This document shows positions 1-8,413 of a stretch of 64,000 nucleotides of DNA, one piece after another (positions within the stretch are counted from its first letter, which is position 1; each line of letters opens with the position of its first letter). The stretch is from Actinacidiphila yanglinensis (GTDB lineage: Bacteria > Actinomycetota > Actinomycetes > Streptomycetales > Streptomycetaceae), in contig NZ_FNVU01000019.1 in NCBI RefSeq assembly GCF_900107965.1, forward strand, positions 62,001 through 126,000. Direction: 5' to 3'. Both the position numbers and the translations under genes were made by a program. Below the pieces are notes generated by a model that was not told where the DNA came from, did no database searches, and saw only the letters and a program-made list of their open reading frames with translations.

Positions 1-142
1 CGGAGTCGGTCAGCAGGTCGATGGTCACCTCCTCGGCACGCAGGTCGAACAGGTTGTAGTGCACGCGCTGCAGCGCTTCCTCACGCTGCTGCCGTGTCGT
101 GAAAGGGATGGGTTCTACAACCTTGATGCGGTACGGCTCCAT
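1..142 (-). CDS. Tryptophanase / tyrosine phenol-lyase family enzyme, N-terminal fragment cut by window edge
   Basis: Only the first 47 codons lie in the window; the gene runs off the left edge. The start is ATG at 142, preceded by AGGAG nine bases upstream. The protein begins MEPYRIKVVEPIPFTTRQQR and later reads IDLLTDS. This matches the N-terminus of PLP-dependent beta-eliminating lyases (E. coli TnaA has EPFRIRVIEP and IDLLTDSG at the same places). Such enzymes split tryptophan to indole, pyruvate and ammonia, or tyrosine to phenol. Which substrate applies cannot be told from this part. It lies 41 bp after the prenyltransferase stop on the same strand, so the two are probably cotranscribed and may supply or process an indole for prenylation. 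Confidence 0.8.
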   Translation of the reverse strand, partial: MEPYRIKVVEPIPFTTRQQREEALQRVHYNLFDLRAEEVTIDLLTDS

Positions 143-183
143 GCAGACCACTACTCCTGTCTTTCGGTCGTGCGGAGGTGCGT

Positions 184-1335
184 TCAGCGCCCGGTCCGGA
201 GCGCTTGGCGGGGCGGTTGGACCTCGTACGCCTCCGAGGAGACGTAGACGGTCACCCGCGGGGCCTGGCCGCGCTGGTGGACCAGCGCCACGTAGGCGAG
301 CAGGCCCACCCCGTCGTCCAGCGGGCGCGAGGTCGCGGCGGACAGTGCCCGGTCGAGGGCCGCGCTGTCCATGCCGAGGCGGCGCAGTACGGCCACCGCG
401 CGCCCGCGGGCCTGCCCGTCGTCGCGGACGTAGCCGCGGACGGGCATGTGCAGGGTGTAGCCACTGGGCAGACCGGTCGCGGTCTCGGTGAAGGAGTGGC
501 AGGTCAGGGCGCGCCGGATGAGCGGTCCTTCGCCATCGTCACCGCCCTCTTCCGATCCGCCGGCGATGGTGCGGAAGAAGCTCCGCGCCTCGTCCCGCTC
601 CCGGTCGGACGCCCCCCGGGGAATCTCGGCGGCCTGTTCCGCAACGAGTTGCTCGTGGGTGACGTACACCTTCACCCGCGGCGCCTTCCACGCTCCGAGG
701 TCGAGGGCGACGAAGGGTAAGCCGTCCCCGCTCGGCAGCGTGTCGAAGGCGTCCCGGTACCCCAGTCTGGCGAGGGCCTCCCGCACCGTCTCCTCGGTGC
801 GGTCGTATCCGTTGGCGGCCGGGTTGAGGTAGACCTTCACCCCCGGGACGCCACCGGGCCGCAGGTCCAGCGCGCACCACAGGGCGAGCGGGCCTTCGGG
901 CGAGGCGGGGAAGAACAGGTCCTCGAGCTGGTCCAGCCGGGCGGTGGAGAACTTCCAGCGCTCGGCCATCTCGCGGATCACCCGCAGGCCGGTGCGGCCG
1001 TTGGCCGCCAGATCCTCGGTGCCGGCACCCGGTTCCAGCAGCACCCGCAGTGCCGGGGTCGCGCCCGGCTGGAAGGCGAGGGAGAACTCCACCGGCGTGT
1101 GGTCGTCGGACAGGAAGCTGTTCGAAGGCGGCGGCAGCGCCAACGACCGTACTGCCACCGGACCGAGACCGTCGGTCAGGACCCGGGCGTACGTCTGCGC
1201 GTCCGCACGGTCGAACTGCGCGACCTCGCACAGCCGGCCGAGTTGGGCGGTGACGAGATCACCCAGCCGACCCGGGTCCGACGGGGGAAGACCGGTGCCG
1301 GCCGAGCCGTGCATCGACGCACAGCGGGCGGTCAC
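184..1335 (-). CDS. DMATS-type aromatic (indole) prenyltransferase
   Basis: The 383-residue length is usual for bacterial DMATS-type enzymes, which move a dimethylallyl group from DMAPP to tryptophan or indoles without a metal-binding DDxxD motif. Visible marks are the VEFSLAF strand, which in the family carries the glutamate that holds the indole NH, and repeated basic-x-V-Y strands (VKVYLNP, RVKVYVTHE, RVTVYVSSE) that build the tyrosine shield of the ABBA barrel. The start is GTG 1335 with GGAGGGG about six bases upstream. A tryptophanase-like gene follows on the same strand. Pairs of DMATS and tryptophanase genes are known in Streptomyces prenylindole pathways. The prenylated ring position cannot be read from sequence. 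Confidence 0.87.
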   Translation of the reverse strand: MTARCASMHGSAGTGLPPSDPGRLGDLVTAQLGRLCEVAQFDRADAQTYARVLTDGLGPVAVRSLALPPPSNSFLSDDHTPVEFSLAFQPGATPALRVLLEPGAGTEDLAANGRTGLRVIREMAERWKFSTARLDQLEDLFFPASPEGPLALWCALDLRPGGVPGVKVYLNPAANGYDRTEETVREALARLGYRDAFDTLPSGDGLPFVALDLGAWKAPRVKVYVTHEQLVAEQAAEIPRGASDRERDEARSFFRTIAGGSEEGGDDGEGPLIRRALTCHSFTETATGLPSGYTLHMPVRGYVRDDGQARGRAVAVLRRLGMDSAALDRALSAATSRPLDDGVGLLAYVALVHQRGQAPRVTVYVSSEAYEVQPPRQALRTGR

Positions 1336-1393
1336 CGGTCCCCTCCGGTTGTGGACGGAAATGCCGGGACATTCCCGCCGAGGGCGAAAAGAT

Positions 1394-1413
1394 ACCCGCC
1401 CCGGAGGGCGGGT
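1394..1413 (-). terminator. Hairpin between conservon and prenyltransferase
   Basis: Perfect 8-bp inverted repeat (ACCCGCCC / GGGCGGGT) with a 4-nt loop. On the minus strand it is followed by ATCTTTTCGC, a short T-run. It lies after the P450 gene and 58 bp before the prenyltransferase start, so it could end the conservon transcript or attenuate read-through. Confidence 0.55.
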
Positions 1414-1469
1414 TCTACGGGCGGGACCTCGGCTGTGGGGTGTTTCCTCTTGTAGGAGGAACGGATGTT

Positions 1470-1507
1470 CGATATACCGGAGTGGTTGTCTGGTAGCCGG
1501 GATATCG
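1470..1507. promoter_or_regulatory. Imperfect inverted repeat upstream of the prenyltransferase
   Basis: Arms CGATATACCGG (1470-1480) and CCGGGATATCG (1497-1507) match at 10 of 11 positions around a 16-nt centre. They are AT-rich for this genome. The 1336-1656 gap has no convincing gene. Operator or second hairpin are both possible. Confidence 0.35.
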
Positions 1508-1656
1508 GCGAGACTGCGGTACGCCGATGGACGGGGGGGTCGACGGCGGCAGGCACGGCTGCTCCTTAGGTCCTGGCCAACGATTTTCGCCTTGGTGACT
1601 ACCCGTCCCGGCGAATGATCATGTAAGGCCCAGGCATATGCACGTTGTTACCTGGG

Positions 1657-3000
1657 TCACACCTTCCACCAGGCCAGGAACGAACTCCACAAGCCGCCCT
1701 TTTCCGCCTTCCCCTGCGGTCGACCCTGGGTTCCGCTTGTCCCCGCTTGCCCCTTCTGGGCCGCAGTCGCGGGGTTTGGGGCCTGGCGTATCGGCTCGAA
1801 CCGGGCCGGGAGCGCGGCCAGGGCGCGGTTGAAGGGTCCGGGGCGCCAGGTGAGGCTGTCCACGGGCACCGCGAGCTCGATGTCCGGCAGCTCGTTGAGC
1901 AGGTTCTCGATGGCCGCGACGGTGATCAGCTGCGCCGGGTCCTTCGCGGGGCAGCCGTGCGGGCCGGTGCTCCAGGCCAGGTGGGCGCGCTTGCTGAGCA
2001 GTTGGCGCGAGCCGGACAGCGCCGGGTCGGTGTTGGCCGCCGCGAAGCTGACCAGGACGAGTTCACCGGCGTTCAGGTGGCGCCCGGCGAACTCGGTGTC
2101 GGCCACCGGGTAGTGGGGCGCGTAGTTGGACATCGGCGGGTTGTTCCACAGGACTTCGTCGATGGCGTCCTCGACCAGCAGGCCGCCACCGGAGTAGCGG
2201 TCGTCGGAGAGAATGAGGCACAGCCCGTTGCCGATGAGATTCCGCAACGGCTCCGCGCCCGCGCCCAGCAGCAGGACGAGCTGGTGCGCCATTTCCTCGT
2301 CGTTGAGCTGTGCCGGGTGCTGCATGAGCCACGACGTGACATCGTCGCCCGGCTTTGACCGCCGGAGTGCGACGAGTTCGGCAACGCTCTGCGCGAGAAC
2401 CGCGTTCGCCTTTTCGGCGTTGATTCCGTCGAAAATGCCGTTGATACCGAAGATGACCCGGTCGCCGATGTCTGCGGGGCAGCCGAAGAGTTCGCTGAAG
2501 ACGAAAAGCGGCAGCAGCTTGGCGTAGTCGTTGAGCAGATCGACCGAACCGCGCGAGTTGAACTGCTCGATGAGGTAACGGGAAATGCGGTCGACATTCC
2601 GCTTCAGCTGGTGGCTGTCCACCCGGGCCATGGTGTCGGTCACCGCCTGACGCAGCCGCAGGTGGTCCGCGCCGTCGGTGAACATGCAGTTCGGACGGTA
2701 GGCGAGCAGCGGCACGACCGGGCTGTTCGGGCTGATCTTCCCCTCGTTGAACGCGCGCCAGCGGCGCGAGTCCTTCCTGAAGGTGTCCGGGTCCTGGAGG
2801 AGTTGCAGCGCCGCGGTGTAGTCCGTGACGAGCGTGGCCTCGACCCCGGGCGCCAACTCGACGGGCGCGGTGGGCCCGAAGTTGCGCATCCAGGCGTAGT
2901 ACGAATCCGGGTCGGCCTGGAACTCGGCTCCGTGCAGGGGCACTCGACCATGGGCGGGGCAGCCCGGCGGAGGGGAGGGGAAGCCTGATTCGGTGCTCAC
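1657..3000 (-). CDS. cvnE: Conservon cytochrome P450 (CvnE-like) with altered signature motifs
   Basis: 447 residues. The haem-thiolate loop is present (STGPHGCPAKDPA, Cys350). Two hallmark sites are changed. The K-helix ExxR motif reads E282-V-L-W285, with Trp in place of Arg, and the I-helix reads GAGAEPL (246-252), with Pro where the oxygen-activating Thr normally sits. From memory the conservon-linked CYP157 family has the same Arg-to-Trp change. The C-terminus is a Gln/Gly/Lys-rich tail ending in FLAWW. The start is GTG 3000, overlapping the GTPase stop as GTGA, so the two are translationally coupled. It may be a redox partner, sensor or poor monooxygenase in the signalling complex; catalysis is uncertain. 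Confidence 0.85.
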   Translation of the reverse strand: MSTESGFPSPPPGCPAHGRVPLHGAEFQADPDSYYAWMRNFGPTAPVELAPGVEATLVTDYTAALQLLQDPDTFRKDSRRWRAFNEGKISPNSPVVPLLAYRPNCMFTDGADHLRLRQAVTDTMARVDSHQLKRNVDRISRYLIEQFNSRGSVDLLNDYAKLLPLFVFSELFGCPADIGDRVIFGINGIFDGINAEKANAVLAQSVAELVALRRSKPGDDVTSWLMQHPAQLNDEEMAHQLVLLLGAGAEPLRNLIGNGLCLILSDDRYSGGGLLVEDAIDEVLWNNPPMSNYAPHYPVADTEFAGRHLNAGELVLVSFAAANTDPALSGSRQLLSKRAHLAWSTGPHGCPAKDPAQLITVAAIENLLNELPDIELAVPVDSLTWRPGPFNRALAALPARFEPIRQAPNPATAAQKGQAGTSGTQGRPQGKAEKGGLWSSFLAWWKV

Positions 3001-3599
3001 GTCATGCTCCTAGCAGTACGCGTCTGCAGATACCGGACCAGGGCGATCAAAGCGTCGGCGGATGATTTCTGGTCGCGGGCGTCGCAGGTGACGATGGGGG
3101 TTTCGGGCAGGAGATCGAGGGCTTCGCGCAACTCGTCGTCGGAGCGGATCGCCGTGTCGTCGAAGTGGTTGACGGAGATCGCGTAGGGAAGCCCGTACTG
3201 CTCCACCAGGTCGATCACGGCAAAGGACTCCTTGAGCCGTTCCGGGTCGACCAGGATCAGCGCTCCGAGAGCACCCTTGGTCATGTCCTCCCACACCTGG
3301 ACGAAGCGTTCCTGCCCGGGCGTTCCGAAGAGGTAGAGGACGAGTTTCTCGCTCAGCGTGATGCGGCCGAAGTCCATCGCCACGGTGGTCGTGGTCTTCC
3401 CCCGGACGCCCATGAGGTCGTCGACCTGGGCGCCCGCCTGCGTCATCCGCTCCTCGGTGCGCAGCGGCGGGATCTCGGACATGGTGCCGATGAACGTCGT
3501 CTTTCCGACCGCGAAGTGCCCCACGACCAGAATCTTGGCCGCGGTCTTCACGCCGCCGTCCAGGTAGACGGCATCAGCCGAACCGGGCGTGGAGCCCAT
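2997..3599 (-). CDS. cvnD: Conservon small GTPase CvnD
   Basis: 200-residue Ras-like GTPase. The P-loop is GHFAVGKT (residues 27-34), the G3 region is GTPGQE (92-97) and the base-recognition motif is NHFD (144-147). It lacks a lipid anchor or membrane segment. In conservons this protein binds the DUF742 and Roadblock partners and is thought to act like a G-protein switch below the CvnA sensor. It overlaps cvnC by 26 bp and cvnE by 3 bp, so the operon is tightly coupled. The assigned start at 3599 is within cvnC; a later GTG or ATG would shorten the variable N-terminus only. Confidence 0.93.
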   Translation of the reverse strand: MGSTPGSADAVYLDGGVKTAAKILVVGHFAVGKTTFIGTMSEIPPLRTEERMTQAGAQVDDLMGVRGKTTTTVAMDFGRITLSEKLVLYLFGTPGQERFVQVWEDMTKGALGALILVDPERLKESFAVIDLVEQYGLPYAISVNHFDDTAIRSDDELREALDLLPETPIVTCDARDQKSSADALIALVRYLQTRTARSMT

Positions 3600-3945
3600 C
3601 CAGCACCTCCTGCAGGAGCGATACGTCGGCGAGCTGGGCGCGAGGCACCGGCGGGCGCACGACCAGGTAGCCCTCCGACGAGAGGTCGGAGAGCACGACC
3701 TTGACGATGCCGATCGGCAGCTTCATGTGACCCGCGATCTCCGCGACCGACAGCATGCCCCCCGCGCACAGGTCGAGGACCCTGTGCTTCTCCGGGTCGA
3801 GGTGCGCGGGACGCGGCTGGTCGGACGCCGTGACCAGGGTGATCAGGTTGAACTGGCCGTCCTCCGGCAGTCCCCGTCCGTTGGTGATGACGTACGGACG
3901 CACTAATTCCGGGGACTCCACTATGGGTTCATCCGGTTCGTTCAT
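3574..3945 (-). CDS. cvnC: Conservon DUF742 protein CvnC
   Basis: 123 residues with the family signature RPYVITNGRG near residues 16-25 and a winged-helix-like C-terminal part (LSVAEIAGHMKLPIGIVKV). DUF742 proteins occur almost only in actinobacterial conservons between the Roadblock protein and the GTPase, and bind the GTPase. The start overlaps the cvnB stop by 4 bp (ATGA), and the end overlaps cvnD. No DNA target is implied by the fold alone. Confidence 0.93.
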   Translation of the reverse strand: MNEPDEPIVESPELVRPYVITNGRGLPEDGQFNLITLVTASDQPRPAHLDPEKHRVLDLCAGGMLSVAEIAGHMKLPIGIVKVVLSDLSSEGYLVVRPPVPRAQLADVSLLQEVLDGLHARFG

Positions 3946-4343
3946 ACCTGGGTACTCGAGTTTTCACGAGGCGGAGCGGTCAGCACCTTGCCGAGCTGGC
4001 TGACCAGCTGCTGCATCCGGAAGGTGATGGCCGCCATGTCGACGTCGGGAGCGGAGGAGACCGCGAGGTAGGCGCCCGCACCGGCCGAGATGAGGAAGAC
4101 CCAGCCGCCGTCGAACTCCACCAGCGTCTGGCGCCAGACCATCTCCGGGCTGCCGCAGAAGGCCCCCATCGTGCGGCTCAGCGACTGGATGCCGCTCATG
4201 GCCGCCGCGACGGTGTCGGCCTCGTCCTTTCTGACCCCCTGGGAACGGGCCATCAGCAGGCCGTCCGCCGAGATCAGGATCGCGTGACGTGCCCCGGGAA
4301 CCTCCAGGGCGCTCTCAAGCATCCATGACAGGTCGTTGTTCAC
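3942..4343 (-). CDS. cvnB: Conservon Roadblock/LC7 protein CvnB
   Basis: 133 residues forming one Roadblock/LC7 domain, beginning LSWMLESALEVPGARHAIL and containing the ISADGLLMARS strand pair. In this family such proteins bind and modulate small Ras-like GTPases, analogous to MglB. It is coupled to cvnA upstream and cvnC downstream by 4-bp ATGA overlaps. No signal peptide or membrane helix; cytoplasmic adaptor between the CvnA sensor and CvnD. Confidence 0.93.
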   Translation of the reverse strand: MNNDLSWMLESALEVPGARHAILISADGLLMARSQGVRKDEADTVAAAMSGIQSLSRTMGAFCGSPEMVWRQTLVEFDGGWVFLISAGAGAYLAVSSAPDVDMAAITFRMQQLVSQLGKVLTAPPRENSSTQV

Positions 4344-5488
4344 TGCGGATCGTGCCCTTCCCTGTTTGCGGAGCGCCCGGACTGCGTCCCGAGCTGGAAG
4401 GCGCCCATGATCGAGGCGGCTTCCTCATTCGACCGGGTGGGCGCCGCGGTGGGGGCGTCCGCGCGCGGCACGATGGAGATCGAGCCCTTCCGGCTCCGTC
4501 TCGGCAGTCCACCGGCGGTGGACGCGGGCGGGCCGTCCGCCGGCCCGGCGGTGCCGGACGCCGCAGGTGCCGCGGAAGCCCCCGACGCCGCGGGCGTACG
4601 GGGCATCGGCGGCTCTTTCGGCTCGGGCATGTTGGTCAGAAGCTCCTCGGGAAGAAGCACCACCGCGCGGACACCGCCGTAGGGAGACGAGGAGTCGACC
4701 GACACGTTGAAGCCGTAGCGCTGGGCGAGCACACCGATGACCGCGAAGCCGAACTGCGGCGGGTTGCCGAGTCCCGCCACGCCCTTCGGCCCCTGGGCCG
4801 AGAGCAGCTGGTCGGCGCGCGCCTTCTCCTCCTCGTTCATACCGACACCGGCATCGTCGATGATGATGCAGACACCCTTGGGCACGGTGCGGGTGGTGAT
4901 GTCGATCGGGGTGTCGGGGGCCGAGTAGCTGGTCGCGTTGTCCAGCAGTTCGGCGAGCGCCAGGGCCACCGGCTCGACGGCACGGCCGGTGAGGGCGAAG
5001 TTGGTCTGGGAGCGGATCTCGACCCGGGTGTAGTGGCGGATCCGGCCCTTCGCGCTGCGGACCACGTCGTAGACCGACGCGGCCACCCGCTGCCGGCCCA
5101 GCCAGCCGTCGCAGAGCACGGCGATGGACTGGGCACGCCGCCCGAACTGCGAGTTCATGTGGTCGATCTCCAGGAGGTCCTGGAGGACGTGGTGCTCGCC
5201 GAACTTGTCCTGCGCCTTGGAGATCGCCAGCTGCTGCTCGTTGGCCAGGCCCTGGAGGGTCCGCATGGCCGACTTGAGCGCGCTCTTGGTGGCATCCTCC
5301 GCGCGGACCCGGGCCTCCTGCACCGACTCGGAGTAGCTGCCCTCGAGGTCGGTGTAGCGGCTCTCCAGCTCGGCCTTCTCCTTGCGCAGTCTGGCTCGCG
5401 CTTTTCTGTCGCGGAGTATGACGGTGGCAGCCAGCGGCACGCCGGCGACCAGAGCCCAGAGCGCGGGATCCTGTATGTAATGCGTCAT
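4340..5488 (-). CDS. cvnA: Conservon sensor-like histidine kinase CvnA, short form
   Basis: 382 residues. One N-terminal membrane helix (about 10-26) is followed by a charged coiled coil (30-100), a dimerisation-type segment with His110 in EIDHMNSQFG, and a HATPase domain with N-box ELLDNATSYSA (Asn184) and G1 box DDAGVG (211-216). The tail after residue 290 is Pro/Ala-rich. There is no extracellular sensor domain, unlike larger CvnA proteins, so the input must be membrane or cytoplasmic. No response regulator lies nearby, as is usual for conservons. Start ATG 5488 has GAAGAGAG upstream. It heads the five-gene operon. Confidence 0.9.
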   Translation of the reverse strand: MTHYIQDPALWALVAGVPLAATVILRDRKARARLRKEKAELESRYTDLEGSYSESVQEARVRAEDATKSALKSAMRTLQGLANEQQLAISKAQDKFGEHHVLQDLLEIDHMNSQFGRRAQSIAVLCDGWLGRQRVAASVYDVVRSAKGRIRHYTRVEIRSQTNFALTGRAVEPVALALAELLDNATSYSAPDTPIDITTRTVPKGVCIIIDDAGVGMNEEEKARADQLLSAQGPKGVAGLGNPPQFGFAVIGVLAQRYGFNVSVDSSSPYGGVRAVVLLPEELLTNMPEPKEPPMPRTPAASGASAAPAASGTAGPADGPPASTAGGLPRRSRKGSISIVPRADAPTAAPTRSNEEAASIMGAFQLGTQSGRSANREGHDPQ

Positions 5489-5900
5489 GAGACTCTCTTC
5501 AAGCGACTAGACGACCACCAGGGACTGGAGGGGGGCTGCGTCTCTGCGTCCGGGACATGCTGGTGCGGGACAGTGCTGTACGGCACTCGCACGCCCCAGG
5601 GCGTCGCACGCGCCTTGCCGGCGACAGCTCAGACGCGTCGGCACTCACGAGGTCCATGCCCGACTGCGGCATGGTGCTCCTCGGAGTGGTGAATCCTCGA
5701 CCCGATCGCCGTCTGTTCTGCACGCTTTGGCTAGCCTGGCAAGCGGGGCGATCGTACCACCAAGATCCGACACGCGGATGGCAAGTGTCCCTGGTACATG
5801 AAATTCTGACACTCCATCAGTACAATGCCCCCTCAATCCGCACGCCTCGGACGGATCATGGCGGAGTCCCCCATCGCGTCGCCGTCGCCCCGCCCTGACC
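5489..5900. other. Intergenic region upstream of the conservon
   Basis: No credible gene. The segment 5750-5830 is clearly less GC-rich than its surroundings and probably holds the conservon promoter. It contains nested inverted arms: GTACCA (5754-5759) with TGGTAC (5792-5797), and GACAC (5769-5773) with GTGTC (5785-5789). No clear -35/-10 pair could be fixed. Confidence 0.45.
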
Positions 5901-6599
5901 TCACCAGGTCAGGGCCGCGTCCATCGACTGCTCCCAGTAGGTCGTCGTGAGGGTGTCGTCGATGTGGACGCCCTGCGCGGGCAGCGACGGGTGGTCCGCC
6001 GCGCCGGCGCTCCCGGTGCCCGTCGGACCGACGAGCCAGACCGTCAGGGTCCTGGCGGTCCGGCCGTTCGTGCCCCTCCCGTCGGCCGCGGACAGGATCA
6101 CCGAGGCGTAACCCGACTGGCCGGGCCCCAGCGTGGTCACCGCCTGCGGGTGCGAGTCCTCGATCACCGGCGGCAGCGCCTGCGCACCAGTGAACCGCAG
6201 CGCCGGATACCCGTACAGGTAACAGGTCCTGCTGCCGGTGTTGGTGACCGTCAGCAGGAGGTGGTCCACCGGTCGACTCAGCGGAGCCGCGACCAACTTG
6301 GTGCCGGTGCTCTCGCAGGTGCCGGCCGCGACGTCGGAGTTCGGAGCCTTCGAAGATTGGGAGGAGGGGGCAGAGGAGGCCGGAGGAGCGGAGGAAACGG
6401 AGGGGGCCGCGGTGGAGGGTGCCGGCTTGGGACCGCCTGCCGTGGGCGACCCGAGGGTGGCGGTGTCGCTCGCGGTGCCCTCGTCCCGGACGCCGGTCCC
6501 GTCGTCGCATGCGGTCAGGCAGAGCGCGGCGAGAACCGTGGTCGCCGCGGCGCCCGCGAGACGGGTGGCGGACCAGCGAATCCTGAACATCCTGAACAT
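5901..6599 (-). CDS. DUF4232 lipoprotein
   Basis: 232 residues from ATG 6599, chosen because AAAGAGG lies eight bases upstream and the signal peptide then starts properly (MFRMFRIRWS). The signal ends in lipobox LCLTAC, so the mature protein should be lipid-anchored outside the membrane. A Ser/Pro/Ala linker follows, then a DUF4232-type beta domain with a Cys pair (CESTGTKL... and TCYLYGYP). Function is unknown; such domains are common in Streptomyces surface lipoproteins. It is divergent from the HTH gene at 6775, with about 175 bp between the starts. Confidence 0.8.
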   Translation of the reverse strand: MFRMFRIRWSATRLAGAAATTVLAALCLTACDDGTGVRDEGTASDTATLGSPTAGGPKPAPSTAAPSVSSAPPASSAPSSQSSKAPNSDVAAGTCESTGTKLVAAPLSRPVDHLLLTVTNTGSRTCYLYGYPALRFTGAQALPPVIEDSHPQAVTTLGPGQSGYASVILSAADGRGTNGRTARTLTVWLVGPTGTGSAGAADHPSLPAQGVHIDDTLTTTYWEQSMDAALTW

Positions 6600-6774
6600 G
6601 CGGCCGCGCCTCTTTCGCAGTTGTGGGGCGGGTGGTGCTTGGATGTGAGGAGCTTGTGGGGTGGCATGTCCCAACCGCCACGTATGGCAGGCAGTTGGGG
6701 ACGCTGGAACACCGAGACCCGCTCTGATCAGGCGGAATCCAGTACCCCTGGAATGGGCGCGCGGGACGCTGCGG

Positions 6775-8190
6775 ATGGAGGAGCAGGTGGCAGGGGCAAG
6801 GGAGACCGAGGAGTTCGCGAGGTTGCTCAGCGAACTCAAGAACCGCTCGGGGCTGAGCTACGGGGCGCTGGCGAAGCGGCTGCACATGAGCACGTCGACG
6901 CTGCACCGCTACTGCAACGGCACGGCGCTCCCGAGCGAGTACGCGCCGGTGGAGCGCCTCGCGCGGGTGTGCCGGGCGACGCCGCAGGAGCTCGTGGAGT
7001 TGCACCGGGGCTATGTCCTGGCGGATGCGGCGCGCAGATTCAGGGGGGAGGGCGCGGCGGCGGCGCGGGACGAGGACACGGGTCCGAGCAGCGAGGGTCC
7101 GGGTGAGGCGGCCGAAGGCCCGACCGCCTCACCCGCCGTACCCGCCAACGGATTTGCCGCGGCGACCCCCACCGGGCCCGGCGCACCGGGCGACTTCGCG
7201 CAGGCGGGCGGGGACGGGCAGGGGCAGGGAGACGGTGGTACGGACGAGCCGCTGGTCGTCCGCGTGGACGAGGAGCCGCCGAGGCCGCGCCGACGCCGTA
7301 CCGCGCTGATCGCCTCCGCCGGGATGGCCGCCGTCCTCATAGCCGCGCTGCTCACCGTGCATCCGCCGTGGGGCGGCGGCGGGGACGACACGAAGGACCG
7401 GCAGGCGCTCGGCCCCGCCGCGAGCACCGGCGCCGCCGACTCCGAGGGGCGGTCCGCCACCCCGTCCACGAGCGGGCCGAGCCGCACTCCGTCCACCTCC
7501 CCGTCCACCTCGAAATCCGCCACCGCCGGAACCGGCGCCTCGCACGACCCCGGGACGACCGCGGGAGCCTGGCCCACCGGCGCCGGCAACGCCGTCCCCC
7601 TCACCGTCCACACCCGCCCCTACGCCTACGAGGACCCGTGCAGCCAGCACTTCCTCGTCAACAACCCACCCGCGCGGGTCGGGCCGCCCGCGAGCGAGGA
7701 CGAGGCGACGCACTGGGCCGCCGTCTACGGCGCGGTCTCCTCGGGCGAGCAGGACGTGGCCCTCACCATCCAGGGCACCGGCTCGGACACCGTGGTCCTG
7801 GAGGCGCTGCACGTCAGCGTCGAGTCCAAGGACGCGCCGCTGGCGTGGAACGACTACTCGATGGGCGTCGGCTGCGGCGGCGGGGTGGGGACCAAGTCCT
7901 TCGACGTCGACCTGGACAAGGGCAGCCCCACGGCCGTCGCCAAGAACGGCCAGCGCGACTTCCCGTACAAGGTCAGCGAGTCCGACCCGGAGGTCTTCTA
8001 CGTCATCGCCCACACCGCGGCGCACGACGTCCGCTGGCAGCTCTCCCTCGACTGGACCAGCGGCGACCGCCACGGCACCGTCCTCATCAACGACGAGGGC
8101 ACCACGTTCCGTACCAGCGCGGACGTCGACCGCCCCGGCTACGACTACCCGATCGGCAACACCGACTGGATTCCCCGCGAGGGGGGCTGA
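6775..8190 (+). CDS. HTH (XRE-type) single-pass membrane protein with exported C-terminal domain
   Basis: 471 residues from ATG 6775; a GTG at 6787, better placed after GGAGGAG, is an alternative start. Order: N-terminal HTH (LSYGALAKRLHMSTSTLHRYCNG, about 25-85), Gly/Pro-rich linker, one membrane helix (TALIASAGMAAVLIAALLTV, about 180-200), a Ser/Thr-rich stalk, and a C-terminal domain starting near PYAYEDPCSQHFLVNN. The layout suggests a DNA-binding domain inside the cell tied to an outside domain, as in several Streptomyces HTH membrane proteins. No ligand or target is known. GC-rich low-complexity linkers are normal for the family. Confidence 0.78.
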   Translation: MEEQVAGARETEEFARLLSELKNRSGLSYGALAKRLHMSTSTLHRYCNGTALPSEYAPVERLARVCRATPQELVELHRGYVLADAARRFRGEGAAAARDEDTGPSSEGPGEAAEGPTASPAVPANGFAAATPTGPGAPGDFAQAGGDGQGQGDGGTDEPLVVRVDEEPPRPRRRRTALIASAGMAAVLIAALLTVHPPWGGGGDDTKDRQALGPAASTGAADSEGRSATPSTSGPSRTPSTSPSTSKSATAGTGASHDPGTTAGAWPTGAGNAVPLTVHTRPYAYEDPCSQHFLVNNPPARVGPPASEDEATHWAAVYGAVSSGEQDVALTIQGTGSDTVVLEALHVSVESKDAPLAWNDYSMGVGCGGGVGTKSFDVDLDKGSPTAVAKNGQRDFPYKVSESDPEVFYVIAHTAAHDVRWQLSLDWTSGDRHGTVLINDEGTTFRTSADVDRPGYDYPIGNTDWIPREGG

Positions 8191-8241
8191 GGTCTTCCGC
8201 CGGTTCCGGTCTCCCGCCGATCCCGGTCTTCCGCCGGTTCC
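8191..8241. repeat. 17-bp direct repeat after the HTH gene
   Basis: GGTCTTCCGCCGGTTCC occurs at 8191-8207 and 8225-8241, with a similar degenerate copy between. It starts at the base after the stop codon. The rest of 8242-8413 holds no clear gene, only a short minus-strand tail (MHGFWTTLYQVVED then stop, near 8328-8372) that could be the end of a lost gene. Confidence 0.6.
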
Positions 8242-8413
8242 GCGAACGGCCCGTTCCCGCACGGGAGTCGGGCCGGGTCCCCGCCGAGGGTGTCACGGTC
8301 CCGGCGGGGACGACGGGGTCGGGCGTCAGTCCTCGACGACCTGGTAGAGGGTCGTCCAGAAGCCGTGCATGACAAGGAGGCGTGGTAGTCGTCAGCCGTG
8401 CGGGCGAGGGCGG

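Noticed and set aside
5833..7005. 390-residue minus-strand frame
   Set aside because: Frame shadow of the DUF4232 lipoprotein gene and the start of the HTH gene; no domain.
8328..8372. Short minus-strand peptide MHGFWTTLYQVVED
   Set aside because: Only 14 codons, no ribosome site; perhaps the end of a lost gene but too short to call.
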